Positions 36,025 through 44,604 of a stretch of DNA of 64,000 nucleotides are shown one piece after another. Source of the stretch: Psychrobacter sp. BI730 (GTDB lineage: Bacteria > Pseudomonadota > Gammaproteobacteria > Pseudomonadales > Moraxellaceae). The stretch is from NCBI RefSeq assembly GCF_013414195.1, contig NZ_JAATTV010000004.1, positions 203,338 through 267,337 on the forward strand, given 5' to 3'. Position numbers and translations under genes: made by a program. The notes beneath the pieces were generated by a model. That model was not told the DNA's origin, did not search any database, and was given only the letters and a program-made list of their open reading frames with translations. The first letter of the stretch is position 1. Each line of letters starts with the position of its first letter.

Positions 36025-36082
36025 TTGGGTATATCCCAGCGGAACCGTCTATAAAGCCTTTTAAACCTATTAACAGACTATT
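36025..36082 (+). repeat. 58-bp dispersed repeat, copy 2
   Basis: Diverged copy of the element at 16123-16180: TTGGGTATATCCCAGCGGAA at the start and CTATTAACAGACTATT at the end, with weaker matching between. It lies immediately downstream, in gene orientation, of the Fic C-terminal fragment. Confidence 0.45.
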
Positions 36083-36118
36083 TATTTTCTGTAATAGTAG
36101 ACTTGAAAAATATGATTT

Positions 36119-36325
36119 TTATAATAGAACCAACTCATAACTCGTACTACGCCCTGATGCTACAAATTTTTGTATCATACCCTTCTCTACTAAATCATTA
36201 ATATCTCGTAGTGCAGTGTCTATAGAGCACTTGGTTATTGTCGCCCATTTTTTAGTGCTGAGCTTGCTATGAAAATTAGTCAGCAAAGTATTTGAGCTAT
36301 GCTGAAGAAACCGTAGAACCGCACT
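36119..36325 (-). pseudogene. Fic-family protein, C-terminal fragment 1
   Basis: On the minus strand about 68 codons remain open up to TAA at 36119-36121. They encode LSTKKWATITKCSIDTALRD, NDLVEKGMIQ and SGRSTSYELVLL, the winged-helix tail common in Fic/DOC AMP-transferase proteins. The catalytic HPFxxGNGR core is absent. The upstream end falls in the short sequence shared with the truncated recombinase at 16831. Confidence 0.65.
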
Positions 36326-36360
36326 TTATAAACCAAGCGTATTAACAGGAATCTGCTCAT

Positions 36361-36490
36361 ATACCTTGTCTTAACACGATAGACTTGACATTATAAAAGC
36401 TCTCCAGAGTTAACTCATAGCTCGTATTACGTCCTGAAGCCTCAGATTTTTGCATCATGCCCTTCTCTATCAAATCATTATCTTGTAGTA
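36361..36490 (-). pseudogene. Fic-family protein, C-terminal fragment 2
   Basis: A second diverged copy of the same tail: NDLIEKGMMQKSEASGRNTS is readable on the minus strand and aligns with NDLVEKGMIQKFVASGRSTS of fragment 1. DNA identity is clear over ~80 bp (36411-36489 against 36129-36212). Neither copy has an N-terminus. The remaining 36490-36722 DNA has no readable gene. Confidence 0.55.
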
Positions 36491-36877
36491 ACTAATCCTC
36501 TCATCACTGTAGAAAACAGGCTAGACCATAGTCTATTTTTTGGTCTTCAAACTATAGATATTTAATACTATCACCGACTGAATAGTCTCCATTACTATAT
36601 CAACCTCAAAAGCAGCAGATAGCCCTCCTGTCACCTTTCTCTGAATATCAAGCATGAGAAGGCTCTACTTACTTATCATTTAGGGATTCGCTTTCAATAT
36701 TATTGGTCTAATCCAACAATATAGTAGAGGTAAAAATACTATAAAAATATAGTGCCTAAATACGAGTTAAATTTTATTCGATTATAATTTACGTCGTAAG
36801 TATTCAATCGTATAATATCTATAGGCCTTAAATATCAATGTATGTAAGATATTGTCACAATATGTACTTTAGTTGAC

Positions 36878-36927
36878 CTACCTTGACATGGTAGAGGTCG
36901 TTGGTTCGAATCCGATTACGCCTACCA
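36878..36927 (+). other. tRNA-Val(GAC) 3' half, putative attachment site 1
   Basis: CTACC-TTGACAT-GGTAG forms a perfect anticodon arm with anticodon GAC (36885-36887). A T-arm GTTGG-TTCGAAT-CCGAT, acceptor strand TACGCCT, discriminator A and CCA follow. No D-arm or 5' acceptor strand (AGGCGTA expected) is found upstream, so this is not a working tRNA. Elements that integrate in tRNA genes duplicate exactly such 3' halves as att sites. Confidence 0.8.
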
Positions 36928-36936
36928 GATTCGAAA

Positions 36937-36966
36937 AGCCCCAATCTTAAGATTGGGGCTTTTTTT
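36937..36966 (+). terminator. Terminator following tRNA-Val fragment 1
   Basis: AGCCCCAATC pairs perfectly with GATTGGGGCT around TTAA and is followed by seven T. It is the original tRNA gene terminator carried along with the 3' half; an identical hairpin is at 44575-44604. Confidence 0.9.
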
Positions 36967-37144
36967 GTCTGTAATATATGGGCTGTAGAGAAAAATACTT
37001 TCTTATATCACCTCATAGTCATGATTATGCAATCAGATTTAAATCATTCAAAAAAGTGATGGTGACCAAAACGTGACCGACCCTTAAAAACCATTAAAAT
37101 TAAAATCTTCTTTTTGACCTCTACTTTAAACTGTAAGCTAGAAC

Positions 37145-37372
37145 CTATTTTTTAGTATTTTTCTCTTTATCCTCTTTTACATATTCAAAAATATCTCCTA
37201 CCTCTACTTCTAAATACTCACAAAGCTTATCTATAGTATCGAAATCAATTCTAGATGATTGATCGTTGTATATCTTATGCAACGTCGTTTTGCTTACCCC
37301 TGTTGCTCGTACGGCATCCGCTACTTTAAGCCTTCTTTCAGCTAGTAAAGTTGGGAGATGGTTAACTATCAT
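37145..37372 (-). CDS. Cro/CI-type helix-turn-helix regulator
   Basis: 75 residues, a minimal XRE-family HTH: LLAERRLKVADAVRATGVSK then TTLHKIYNDQ, and IDKLCEYLEVEVGDIFEYV, as in phage and toxin-antitoxin regulators. Its ATG is at 37372, one base from the stop of the 70-residue gene upstream, so the two are translated together. It lies just inside the left att repeat, a usual place for control genes of an integrated element. Confidence 0.8.
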   Translation of the reverse strand: MIVNHLPTLLAERRLKVADAVRATGVSKTTLHKIYNDQSSRIDFDTIDKLCEYLEVEVGDIFEYVKEDKEKNTKK

Positions 37373-37373
37373 C

Positions 37374-37586
37374 TTACAAACTCCAATTGTCGTAGAATAA
37401 ATACCCTCTACTACCTTGCTTTTCTACTTGAAACACTTGCGAACACTGAATTCGAGTCCAAAATTCAATATCGCTCTTTAACATGTAAGGCAAAATAAGG
37501 TGATTAAATATTTTATAGTAGCCAATATTAGCTTTATGAACACTTAGCTCTTTTTGCTTTATATCGTTTAGGTAAGTCTTTTTCAT
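37374..37586 (-). CDS. Small protein coupled to the Cro/CI regulator
   Basis: 70 residues; unknown family. Rich in Lys, Tyr and Ile, no membrane segment. It lies directly upstream of the Cro/CI gene with a one-base gap, so it may be its partner (toxin or co-regulator), but no toxin motif is visible. Confidence 0.5.
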   Translation of the reverse strand: MKKTYLNDIKQKELSVHKANIGYYKIFNHLILPYMLKSDIEFWTRIQCSQVFQVEKQGSRGYLFYDNWSL

Positions 37587-37852
37587 AAATAGTGAAATCC
37601 AATCATACTTACTGAAATCTTATATAATTTATATCTACTGTTATCTACAGAAATTGCAAGTAATTATTATAAAATAATAAGTAATTTCAGTAACTTATAC
37701 CAGGATATACCTATTTCATCTGAGCTGAGTTTCTACGCTGCATACTTTAAGAAGAAATGATAACCATCCTGCCATTAGAGTCGTAGCTCTTATATCAAAT
37801 TATTTTTTAGAAGCAACAGATTGCCAAAAAAATGCTGCCTTTGAAACGTTGG

Positions 37853-37902
37853 CTATAGTCAATCCAGAATAAAAGAGATACAGCCCATATCATGAAACAG
37901 TT
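37853..37902 (+). repeat. ~50-bp dispersed repeat, copy 1
   Basis: CTATAGTCAATCCAGAATAA opens a ~50-bp segment matching 63923-63973 at 44 or 45 of 51 positions. The other copy marks the broken end of an EamA transporter gene. The surrounding region 37587-38161 holds no recognisable gene. Confidence 0.5.
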
Positions 37903-38161
37903 TTATTTTGAACTAACTATATATCCAAATGAGCCATTTATTTAATTCACCTTATATTGACTAATGCGCTTCACAAGCCCGAAAATAGTATGAAATCGTG
38001 ATCGATGCGCTATACAGGAATCGAGCTCTAAGCTGTATACTCAATATTTAGAGTGCTTTCAATAACTGTCTATTAACTCGTAGCGCAACTCAATATTTTT
38101 GAGAGCTCAGCAACTGATTTGAGATAGTTGTATTATAAATAATAATGTCTATAAAACTAAA

Positions 38162-39106
38162 TTACGATAATTTTTGTCTTCTAAACCATCTCGGCAGTTG
38201 TACATTGGTCGAATTTGTTAGCCCATTTAATAGAGCAACGAGCAAAATCAAAAAAACACCTATATATTGAACACCTGATAACATTTGATGCAGGAGCAAC
38301 ACTGCCAAAAATATTGCGGTCAAAGGTTCAAAGATAGTAAATACTGACGCGCGTGTGGCTGGTAGTTTTTCTAATGCTTTCATATATAATGCAAAAGGTG
38401 CAATCGTACCCACCAAAGATAAGCCCAGTACATATATCCAGCTAATAACGGGAAGCTGTATCAGCTTATAATAAGTTGTATACGTGGTAGGAATGAACAA
38501 TAATACAATGCCACTGAACAAAATTGACGTAAAAAAGACAAGCGGTGCAGAGTGTTTATGATGCATGGCGCGTTTACCAAGCACACCATACAAAGAGTAA
38601 CAAACGCCAGAGAGCAGCCCAACGGCAATACCCAACTTCCCTTCAGTAGTGCCACCCATCGTAGTCATACCAACGCCAATCACTGCTACAACTGCTAATA
38701 ATGCAGCTTTATAAGTAATTCGCTCATCTAATAATAGGTGCGAGAATATCAAGCTAAAGACCGGCGCCGTATAGAGTAATGCGACTGCCGTGCCTGCACC
38801 CACATGAAGCACTGCAAATAAGTAGCAAACCGTCATACCCAGTACGCCAATTAGGGATTGTAGACCAAGCCCAAACCATTGACCGAGTGTTAGCCTACTT
38901 AATGGTTTCCAGATCTTAGGCAACATCGCTATAGCAATAATAGCTGCCGTTATGATACGCAATATCGTAATTTGCCAACTACTAAAACCTAATTGACTAA
39001 GATAAGTCGAAAATATACCAAGTGTGCCCCAACATATGGCCGCCATGACAATTTGTATGGTGCCAATCCATGGCTTGACATCAACCGCTATAGGTCTGAT
39101 TTTCAA
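38162..39106 (-). CDS. EamA/DMT-family transporter
   Basis: 314 residues with ten predicted membrane helices in two EamA repeats (AAICWGTLGIFSTYLSQLG in the first; GVCYSLYGVLGKRAM in the second; LEPLTA-like FEPLTAIFLAVLLL near the end). DMT carriers export or exchange amino acids and small metabolites. It lies inside the att-bounded segment next to the creatine genes but is separated from the symporter gene by ~230 bp, so a link to creatine use is only positional. Confidence 0.85.
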   Translation of the reverse strand: MKIRPIAVDVKPWIGTIQIVMAAICWGTLGIFSTYLSQLGFSSWQITILRIITAAIIAIAMLPKIWKPLSRLTLGQWFGLGLQSLIGVLGMTVCYLFAVLHVGAGTAVALLYTAPVFSLIFSHLLLDERITYKAALLAVVAVIGVGMTTMGGTTEGKLGIAVGLLSGVCYSLYGVLGKRAMHHKHSAPLVFFTSILFSGIVLLFIPTTYTTYYKLIQLPVISWIYVLGLSLVGTIAPFALYMKALEKLPATRASVFTIFEPLTAIFLAVLLLHQMLSGVQYIGVFLILLVALLNGLTNSTNVQLPRWFRRQKLS

Positions 39107-39338
39107 TACTTCCGCGACTAGTCACCTCTATTATTGAACATAAAATGTTCGTAATATCATTGAGTAAATATAAAACTGGTACAAAATAACTGAGTGTTAA
39201 TCAGCATTAGCTTATCTATACAACTCATACTTGCCAGCCTTACTGAATACGTCAACCGCTGAATTTATGACTATCAGTCAATAAACTCAGCGGTTAACTT
39301 AGGCTCTGTTAAGTATTAATAAATATAAGTAACTATAT

Positions 39339-40802
39339 CTAAGCGCTGACAGCTTCTTCTGATATGACTTTGACTCTATTAGGAACCAACACACTAACGA
39401 CCAAGTAAGTGATGGCTGATGCAGCTGATCCGATAAGAGGTCCCTCTACCCAGCCGACAATACCTGATGTTAAGAGATAACTACTACAAACAGCACCGAT
39501 GATAATAGAGGCAATAGCAGCCATCGTTGAGCCTTTATAAAAGATAGTCACTAAAAGCACGCCAGATAAAGCTGCCATTAAGGTACCGCTAGAGAATATT
39601 CCTAGATAGCTAAGCATCGCTTCAGGTAAGAAGAAGGTAGAAATGAAGGCGATAGCAGCCACAATAGCGACCCACAATCTATTCAGTTTCAATAGCTCAG
39701 CCTCAGTGCGAGGTTTATTGTCAAATACTGCCAAACGCAAATCATGTGAGGCAGCAGTTGATAAGGTATGCAAGATAGAGTTTGCCGTAGATTTCATAGC
39801 AAAAAGAATAAACAAAGTGATCACACTACCCACCACACTTGGAATAGCATTGGCTAAATACCAAGGCATTGCTTCATCGGGATTGATCAGACCTGGGTTT
39901 TTGATACGAACATATAAGCCAACGATAGGCACTAAGCTCAAAATACACCCTAGAATGGCCGTATAAAAGCCTGTTTTGGCAATACTGATATTAGATTTCA
40001 TCGCCAAAAAACGTACTGACATATAGGGCAATGCAGTACTAAAGATAAGCGCATAGACAAATACTAGAAAAACAGAAGCTTTGGCATTACCATATGGGTT
40101 AGAATTTTCTGGATTGACAAGGTTTGGATCTATCGCATTCAGCTGCGTCATCATATCTGCTAACGGAATGTCAGTGAACACCTGAACCACTATATAAATG
40201 GCAGCAGTGGCCATCCCAATCACCATAAAAGTATCGGTCCAAGCAACGGCGAGCAATCCGCCTGCCATGGTATAAATAGTAATAATTACCAATAAAAGCG
40301 CAGAAGCCAGAAGAGGTGAAATACCGAGCCAGCTACTACCTAACATACCAAGCGCTCTAATCTGAGCCGTCAAAAATACGGTCAAAAATATAATCATGCC
40401 CAAAGACGTGACAATACGCAAAGTGCGAGCAGATATTGAATTTCGATCATTACAGTGCAAGTTAACGATAAATTCAGGAATGGTACTACTACCCATCTTC
40501 ATGGCTCTATTACGCAAATAGACCGCAAAGAATAGTACGGCGACGACCATGGCTGGTGCAAAAAAGAAATTACCTAAAAGCTCAATCGTCCCGTATTGGT
40601 ATGCGGCACCAGGTGAACCCATAAAGCCCCAACCACTAAACCCAGTCGCCACGACAGTACCTGCCATAACAAAAGGCCCTAATGAGCGACCGGCTACTAA
40701 AAAACCACTTTCCTCATCTGCTGACATGACTTTTGACGCTTTACTAGCCAATACAATGAGAAGCGCAATTGCTGCTAACAATATCATCCAATTAATAAAC
40801 AT
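39339..40802 (-). CDS. Sodium:solute symporter (SSS family), probable creatine importer
   Basis: 487 residues, about 13 membrane helices. SSS features include SGWGFMGSPGAAYQYG (~residue 57), YTMAGGLLAVAWTDTFMVIG (~185) and STANSILHTLSTAASHDL (~345). It is preceded by a 35-codon membrane-protein gene, 26 bp away, and by the creatinase gene on the same strand. Co-location with creatinase is the reason to propose creatine as substrate; the sequence itself does not show it. Confidence 0.85.
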   Translation of the reverse strand: MFINWMILLAAIALLIVLASKASKVMSADEESGFLVAGRSLGPFVMAGTVVATGFSGWGFMGSPGAAYQYGTIELLGNFFFAPAMVVAVLFFAVYLRNRAMKMGSSTIPEFIVNLHCNDRNSISARTLRIVTSLGMIIFLTVFLTAQIRALGMLGSSWLGISPLLASALLLVIITIYTMAGGLLAVAWTDTFMVIGMATAAIYIVVQVFTDIPLADMMTQLNAIDPNLVNPENSNPYGNAKASVFLVFVYALIFSTALPYMSVRFLAMKSNISIAKTGFYTAILGCILSLVPIVGLYVRIKNPGLINPDEAMPWYLANAIPSVVGSVITLFILFAMKSTANSILHTLSTAASHDLRLAVFDNKPRTEAELLKLNRLWVAIVAAIAFISTFFLPEAMLSYLGIFSSGTLMAALSGVLLVTIFYKGSTMAAIASIIIGAVCSSYLLTSGIVGWVEGPLIGSAASAITYLVVSVLVPNRVKVISEEAVSA

Positions 40803-40828
40803 GTCGATTCCTCGTATCGTTTACTACA

Positions 40829-40936
40829 TTACTTGTTATGACGCTCTACGAAGAAATAACTCACTGCCAGTAATAGCGTCAGTACATTAATGGTCAAGAA
40901 CCAAAATAACGTCCAGCTGTTAAGAAACAGGTCCAT
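40829..40936 (-). CDS. 35-aa membrane protein upstream of the symporter
   Basis: A 36-codon frame (ATG 40936, TAA 40829-40831) is preceded by AAGGAA at ideal spacing. The product begins MDLFLNSWTLFWFLTINVLT, then LLLAVSYFF, and ends VERHNK: one membrane helix with a charged tail. The gene ends 26 bp before the symporter ATG, with the symporter's own GAGGAA site between. Small subunits of this kind accompany several SSS and TRAP-like carriers, so it is probably an accessory subunit. Confidence 0.65.
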   Translation of the reverse strand: MDLFLNSWTLFWFLTINVLTLLLAVSYFFVERHNK

Positions 40937-41083
40937 AATGTTATTTCCTTAATAAGTAAAATGTGAAAATAATTGCATCGTGCGAGGCGCATCATCATCT
41001 ATGTTGGTGAGCTTAAAATAAGGAAATTATTCATGGTAGCCCACTCGATATAGACAGTATTTATTGATGACACCCCCCCTACA

Positions 41084-42400
41084 TTAACGACCGATAATAT
41101 TATGCTCAGGGCCGTACTTAAAGCCTGTGATATTATCAGCGCCCGTCTCATTGATGACTAAAATGTCATGCTCTCGATAACCGCCAGCACCCGGCATGCC
41201 CTCTGGAATCATAATCATCGGCTCCATAGAGATGACCATACCTGGCTCAAGCACTGTTTCAATATCTTCACGTAGCTCAAGTCCTGCCTCGCGTCCATAA
41301 TAATGGCTGAGCACACCAAAAGAATGGCCATAACCAAAGCTGCGTTTTTCTAATAAGTCGTATTTTGTATAAATTTTATTCAGCTCATGTGCGATATCGC
41401 AGCAGCGCACGCCAGGTTTGATAAGCTCAAGACCTGCTTCATGTACTTCACAATTTATCTGCCAGTAGCGTAGTGAATCTGCATCACATTTATCCAAGAA
41501 CAATGTGCGTTCAAGCGCGGTATAGTAGCCTGCTATCATAGAAAAACAGTTAAGACTCAATATATCACCCGATTGGACAAGACGATTGGTCACTGGATTG
41601 TGGGCACCATCCGTATTAATACCTGACTGAAACCATGTCCATGTATCCATGAGTTCCACTTGACCAAACTGCTCACCAATAGCCTTCACCATCGCTTGTG
41701 TAGATGCCAAGGCAACTTCGTATTCGGGCACGCCATCATAAACAGCCTGTACCAATGCAGCTCCACCAATATCACAGACCTGAGCACCCTTTGTTATTAG
41801 CGCTATCTCTTCAGAGGACTTAACCATTCTCATGGTCATACATGCTAGGCTAATATCAACAAACTCTACATTGGGTAAGATAGCTTTGAGCTTAGCAAAG
41901 CGATCCATTGGTAAATGATCAAACTCAATACCTACACGTCCGTGATGAGGAATTTGTTGAGCAATGGCTTTGAAATAGTTATCACGCTGCCAATCAGTGT
42001 AAACAATATTATTGTCGCCCACAGTACGCCGCCAAGGCTGTCCACCATCGATATTGGCAGAGATTGACACAACTTCTTTTGAAGTAACGACTAGTCCATA
42101 AGGTCGCCCAAAAGAGCAATATATAAAGTCAGAGTAGTAATTGATGTTATGTATCGAGGTGAAAAGCGCCGCCACAATGCCATGATTATCTAAATACTCA
42201 CGAAGTTTCTCATGACGATTTGCATATTCTTGAAGACTAAAAGTCGGTTGCACTTTCTGGCCGTTTTTAATTTCGATTAGACTTGGGAGATGCAGATTAT
42301 CGAATGAGCCATCTAAAGAGGTTAGGTTTAATGAATTCATCGATTTTCGAGAAAAATCTGTAGAAGATAACGTGCTAGTAAGGTCTTTTAGTGCTGACAT
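41084..42400 (-). CDS. Creatinase (creatine amidinohydrolase)
   Basis: 438 residues; closely matches Pseudomonas creatinase along its length, with a ~35-residue N-terminal extension. Creatinase hydrolyses creatine to sarcosine and urea. With the 35-residue offset, the known key residues line up: His 267 (P. putida His232, in GINTDGAHNPVT), Glu 297 (Glu262, ALERTLF), His 359 (His324, FGYGHSFG) and Glu 393 (Glu358, SMEPMIM). The active-site Phe/Arg segment FIYCSFGRPYGLVV is also kept. GGAG precedes ATG 42400. Neither sarcosine oxidase nor urease genes are in the window, so products must be used by enzymes encoded elsewhere. Confidence 0.93.
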   Translation of the reverse strand: MSALKDLTSTLSSTDFSRKSMNSLNLTSLDGSFDNLHLPSLIEIKNGQKVQPTFSLQEYANRHEKLREYLDNHGIVAALFTSIHNINYYSDFIYCSFGRPYGLVVTSKEVVSISANIDGGQPWRRTVGDNNIVYTDWQRDNYFKAIAQQIPHHGRVGIEFDHLPMDRFAKLKAILPNVEFVDISLACMTMRMVKSSEEIALITKGAQVCDIGGAALVQAVYDGVPEYEVALASTQAMVKAIGEQFGQVELMDTWTWFQSGINTDGAHNPVTNRLVQSGDILSLNCFSMIAGYYTALERTLFLDKCDADSLRYWQINCEVHEAGLELIKPGVRCCDIAHELNKIYTKYDLLEKRSFGYGHSFGVLSHYYGREAGLELREDIETVLEPGMVISMEPMIMIPEGMPGAGGYREHDILVINETGADNITGFKYGPEHNIIGR

Positions 42401-42480
42401 GGAACGTCTCCAAAGTAGTAATAATTAACTGAGAACACGTTCGATAATAGAGGTAAAATTAATAAGGTATTTTTTCATAA

Positions 42481-42508
42481 GCGACATTTTATGTTTATAA
42501 TCGGACAT
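42481..42508. promoter_or_regulatory. Candidate AraC/GlxA operator
   Basis: On the minus strand two TGTC(C/G)G-like half-sites are spaced exactly 21 bp (GACA at 42483-42486 and 42504-42507 on the plus strand). AraC-family regulators bind direct repeats two helical turns apart. The site lies in the divergent region between creatinase and its putative regulator gene. Confidence 0.45.
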
Positions 42509-42566
42509 ATAGACAAACAACTTAACATTAGCCAGAATTTTAGGTATGTTCTGAAGGCGACAAAAA

Positions 42567-43547
42567 ATGACTCAGATAACGGAAAAGATGATAGACAAGC
42601 CTAGGCGTATTGGGTTTCTACTGATCAATGGCTTTACCATGCTCGCGTTCAGCAATATCATTGAGCCACTTCGAATGGCGAATTATGTGAGCGAGCAACT
42701 CTTATACTCGTGGGTGGTGGCAGGGTTCGATGACAATAAAACCAGTAGTAGTAACGGTATTAAGTTAAGTCATACTGCACCACTCGACTACTTATTAACC
42801 TGCGACTTGGTGTTCGTATGCGGAGGACACCAAACAGATTACTTGGAATCTAGTAAGCTCATTACCTTAATTCAGCGATTGGCAGTACGGGATATTGCAC
42901 TTGGCGGTTTGTGTACAGGAGCGCTGGCATTGGCCGCAGCGGGCTTACTTGAGCAGCAAGCAGCCTCATTGCATTGGGAGAACATCAGCGTAGCCCAAGA
43001 AAGCTATCCAGATGTTATTTTCAATGACCAAATATTTACAATAGCACCGCAGCTATATTCTTGTTCAGGTGGAGCTTGCGCATTGGATATGACTTTACAT
43101 ATCATCAATAAGCATCATGGTCATCATATCGTTTCCAAGATACAAGACATGTTTATTATCACCTCTATACGTGAGCCTACTTACGTACAGCATATGCCCA
43201 AGCCAAAAATACTGAGCAGTAGCTATACCAATGTAATAGATGCTATTGCATTGATGAAAACCAATCTTGAAGAGCCTTTAAGCGTTAAGGATATTGCCCG
43301 TCATCTTGGATTATCAAGTAGACAATTACAGCGCATATTTAACAAAAATTTTAGTTGTTCACCGCAACAGTATTACGTGCGATTGCGCCTTGAACACGCC
43401 AAATATATTCTTAAACATACTACGCTGCCTATTAGCCAAATCGTACTAGCAAGCGGCTTTATCGATAACAGTGCATTCTCTAGCACCTTCAAAAAAAACT
43501 ATGGCATGACGCCAAGCCATTACAGACAAGAGAATCAGCTGGTATAG
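42567..43547 (+). CDS. GlxA-type AraC-family regulator of the creatine module
   Basis: 326 residues. N-terminal DJ-1/PfpI-like domain (RIGFLLINGFTMLAFSNIIE; GGLCTGALALAAAGLL, ~residues 112-127) and C-terminal AraC double helix-turn-helix (LSVKDIARHLGLSSRQLQRI and ISQIVLASGFIDNSAFSSTF). This layout is shared with the activators of glycine betaine, dimethylglycine and carnitine catabolism (GbdR, CdhR, SouR). Divergent from creatinase, it probably activates the creatine genes when creatine or sarcosine is present. Confidence 0.88.
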   Translation: MTQITEKMIDKPRRIGFLLINGFTMLAFSNIIEPLRMANYVSEQLLYSWVVAGFDDNKTSSSNGIKLSHTAPLDYLLTCDLVFVCGGHQTDYLESSKLITLIQRLAVRDIALGGLCTGALALAAAGLLEQQAASLHWENISVAQESYPDVIFNDQIFTIAPQLYSCSGGACALDMTLHIINKHHGHHIVSKIQDMFIITSIREPTYVQHMPKPKILSSSYTNVIDAIALMKTNLEEPLSVKDIARHLGLSSRQLQRIFNKNFSCSPQQYYVRLRLEHAKYILKHTTLPISQIVLASGFIDNSAFSSTFKKNYGMTPSHYRQENQLV

Positions 43548-43587
43548 CCTATTTAATCTTGACGCAGCAACTATAAGAATGGTCTCT

Positions 43588-43784
43588 CCAAAATTAAAAA
43601 AAGCCATAAAAGTCATTACTTTTATGGCTTTACTGCTCTGTTGTATATTTTGAAGCTTAAACCTAGCTTTGAGTTAAATAAGCGCTTTTAATTCAGTCAG
43701 CTTGCTTAACACTGTATCAGGTTCATATTTCACCAGCTGCTGCTCATTTTGTGCACCAGATAGCACACCTAAAACTAGCCCACA
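43588..43784 (-). pseudogene. Duplicated 3' end of the phosphonatase-like gene plus terminator
   Basis: ~195 bp copied from 22865-23059: the terminator hairpin (43596-43633) and the last 37 codons of the hydrolase (CGLVLGVLSGAQNEQQL...), ending in TAA at 43674-43676, with a few substitutions. The match stops abruptly at 43784, where the Fic fragment begins. The hairpin also serves as terminator for the AraC-type gene arriving from the left. Confidence 0.85.
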
Positions 43785-44197
43785 TAAAGCCCACTATATC
43801 CATCTGGAAATAATGCTCGATGCCATCCGAGTAGATCATCTAATAATAACGGCTGTTGATAATGATAGGTAGCACTTAGCATCATCTCTACCACTGCATC
43901 GATCTCACGAGTATTGGTTGGCATACTGGCATTATTCAGCCCTAAATGCCGCGCAACTGAAGAACGAACCTGCTCATCATTTAGTGTCTCACCTTCTATC
44001 TCAGAAGTTTTGATAATCTCTAAGGTCACCGCATCTAATTGTGCCTCAACATTCAGATCGAACCCTAGTGTTAGCAGCTTTCCTAGTAAATGGCCTTGTA
44101 ATATCCGCACACGACTAACAAGTGGCAATAGCTTTTTGTCCGACCATTGCCATTCAGTCCAGTTTAGATGTTCATGAATATAAGTAACATGCTTCAT
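43775..44197 (-). pseudogene. Fic-family protein, N-terminal fragment
   Basis: 140 codons remain from ATG 44197: the DUF4172/Fic_N domain (HEHLNWTEWQWSDKKLLPLV) with the inhibitory-helix motif TSEIEGE (~residue 69), then the start of the Fic fold (LLDDLLGWHRALFPDGYSG). The catalytic HPFxxGNGR loop is missing. Coding sequence breaks at 43785 and the stop codon comes from the joined hydrolase fragment read in another frame. The product could be a free regulatory domain at best; I regard it as a broken gene. Confidence 0.82.
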
Positions 44198-44514
44198 ATG
44201 TTCCTCAGAAATATGCAGAGATTAGGACAGTAATCTCCTTATAATATGCAGAGAATAAGTAGTAGAAACAATACGTAGAAACTCAAAAATGACAATAGTA
44301 GATGCAATAAGAATAGATTTTCAACGAACACACATATTTTTTATTCTAATAAGGGCTTGAGTAGAGGTAAAAATACTATAAAAACACAGTGCCTAAATAC
44401 GAGTTAAATTTTATTCTATTACAATTTACATTGTAATTATTCAGTCGTACAATATATACAGGCTATATATATCAATATATGTAAGACATTGTCACAACAT
44501 GTACTTTAGTCGAC

Positions 44515-44565
44515 CTACTTTGACATGGTAGAGGATCGTTGGTTCGAATCCGATTACGCCTACCA
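44515..44565 (+). other. tRNA-Val(GAC) 3' half, putative attachment site 2
   Basis: CTACT-TTGACAT-GGTAG anticodon arm with GAC at 44522-44524, an extra A at about 44535 in the variable region, T-arm GTTGG-TTCGAAT-CCGAT, TACGCCT acceptor and ACCA. The 5' half is absent. The mutations in the anticodon stem and variable loop suggest this copy is older or under no selection. Confidence 0.8.
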
Positions 44566-44574
44566 GATTCGAAA

Positions 44575-44604
44575 AGCCCCAATCTTAAGATTGGGGCTTT
44601 TTTT
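44575..44604 (+). terminator. Terminator following tRNA-Val fragment 2
   Basis: AGCCCCAATC-TTAA-GATTGGGGCT with a run of seven T, identical to the hairpin at 36937-36966. Confidence 0.9.

Larger units (their letters stand above)
36723..36992 (+). repeat. ~270-bp direct repeat with tRNA-Val 3' end, copy 1
   Basis: AGTAGAGGTAAAAATACTAT starts the copy; the second copy is at 44360-44631 in the same orientation with scattered differences. The left ~155 bp are AT-rich element DNA, then comes the tRNA-Val(GAC) 3' half and its terminator, then ~25 bp of weaker similarity. Together the copies bound a 7.4 kb accessory segment. Confidence 0.85.
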
